Source of the DNA: Diphasiastrum complanatum
Lineage: Eukaryota; Streptophyta; Lycopodiopsida; Lycopodiales; Lycopodiaceae
Assembly: GCA_029204225.1 (NCBI GenBank)
Contig: CM055109.1
Location: 30,689,360-30,753,359, forward strand
DNA length: 64,000 bases
Direction: 5' to 3'
A program made the position numbers and the translations under genes. How positions within the stretch are numbered: position 1 is the stretch's first letter; each line of letters opens with the position of its first letter. The notes under the pieces are model-generated. The model was not told the DNA's origin. It did no database searches and was given only the letters and a program-made list of their open reading frames with translations. Below are positions 63,301-64,000 of the stretch, piece by piece.

Positions 63301-64000
63301 CTATCAATCATAGTTCGTAGTTGAGCCCGATTGTTGTGGTGCTCAAAAACTTAATTTCTTCATGATTTAGGCTTACTTCCCATTTCCATTCACCAATGGT
63401 AGGACACGAAATGCATAGCTTCTTGGAAGAATTCAGTGGCTATAACCAAATATTGATTGTAGATGGAGATTAAGAAAAGATCGCTTTCAATAGAGTGGAG
63501 TGTTTATGCACGTAATTTATCACTCATTCGTTAACCAGATGCCCTCACTTCTTTTAAAAGATAATGTGTTGAGCATTCTACGGCTATTTTGTTGGAGATT
63601 GCGGGTCCAATTTATGTTAATGCTTGAGTTAGGCTTAATATGGCCCAAAATCAAGTTTGATGGGTCTTCAAGGAAGTGCACTTACCTACAAGGGAGAAAA
63701 GGTCCTATGACTTTTGACTATTCACTTTATGACTCGGTTCCATGATGGTCAGCTTTCCAAATACCTGGCTATTGGTGGTTCATTACCTAGAATTGTAAGA
63801 TCACATGTTCTCTACATTATGAGGCTTCTCCAAGAGAGATCAAAGTCATTGTCATTCAATTATCATTCATTCGTCTGCCACCTTTCCCGGTTGTGTTCTT
63901 GTCCCGACTATGTGGGATGTTGCAACAGTGTCGACACAGGTCACATCCCAGACCAGGGCCTTTCCTTGCTTCCAAGGAACCAAGGTCATTCCATCCGGCC
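63301..64000. other. No recognised gene to window end
   Basis: An 81-codon plus-strand frame (63500-63745) has no domain. The final 100 bases (gtcgacacaggtcacatccc) have no recognised match. Nothing here fits the missing PLAC8 exon. Confidence 0.4.

Overview
The window looks like nuclear DNA of a land plant with a large, repeat-rich genome. Two split genes have plant-type introns and plant-family products: a DUF1475-like membrane protein at 23.6-25.8 kb and a PLAC8/cell-number-regulator-like protein starting at 57978. Nearly everything else is decayed transposable elements, tandem repeats and long GA/CT or CA tracts. There is no operon structure and no rRNA, tRNA, CRISPR array or prokaryotic gene. 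Sequence alone does not settle the lineage; long GA tracts, huge introns and a non-LTR reverse-transcriptase relic would suit a fern, lycophyte, gymnosperm or large-genome angiosperm.

Layout. 0-0.4 kb: 3' part of a long terminal repeat (family 'LTR1' here). 2.2-5.8 kb: about five head-to-tail copies of a ~700-bp unit, each with a GA tract and GACGTC boxes. 5.8-9.0 kb: small duplications, one unknown broken reading frame and one unrecognised 82-codon open exon-like stretch. 9.1-13.1 kb: minus-strand Ty3/gypsy-type gag relic with PBS, LTR and a 25-bp minisatellite in its leader. 14-20.6 kb: LTR1 fragments in both orientations and a gutted Ty1/copia element cutting off an unknown gene. 21.4-22.1 kb: C-terminal relic of a non-LTR retrotransposon protein. 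23.6-25.8 kb: DUF1475 gene, three exons visible. 28.1 kb: minus-strand gypsy LTR/PBS junction. 29-34.7 kb: AT-rich, no supportable gene. 34.7-49.3 kb: a pile of broken copia elements on both strands, including a gag-protease half facing an integrase-RT half. 51.1-57.1 kb: the best-preserved element, a 6-kb copia with both LTRs, a 5-bp target duplication and unusual AG...GT ends. 57.2-64 kb: PLAC8 gene whose 3' part runs off or lies beyond a very long intron, plus gypsy-like debris.

The genes do not form a pathway. The functional question is how the repeats affect the two host genes: a GA tract touches the DUF1475 start codon, a perfect 168-bp duplication sits in its second intron, and the 3' LTR of the 6-kb copia lies about 0.9 kb upstream of, and in the same direction as, the PLAC8 start codon. 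No retroelement here appears able to move by itself, since each has stops, frameshifts or missing domains. I found no convincing undescribed molecular system. The most unusual items are the non-canonical LTR ends, the ~700-bp array with its dyad boxes, the higher-order minisatellite in a gag-only gypsy element, and the unidentified 82-codon exon-like frame.
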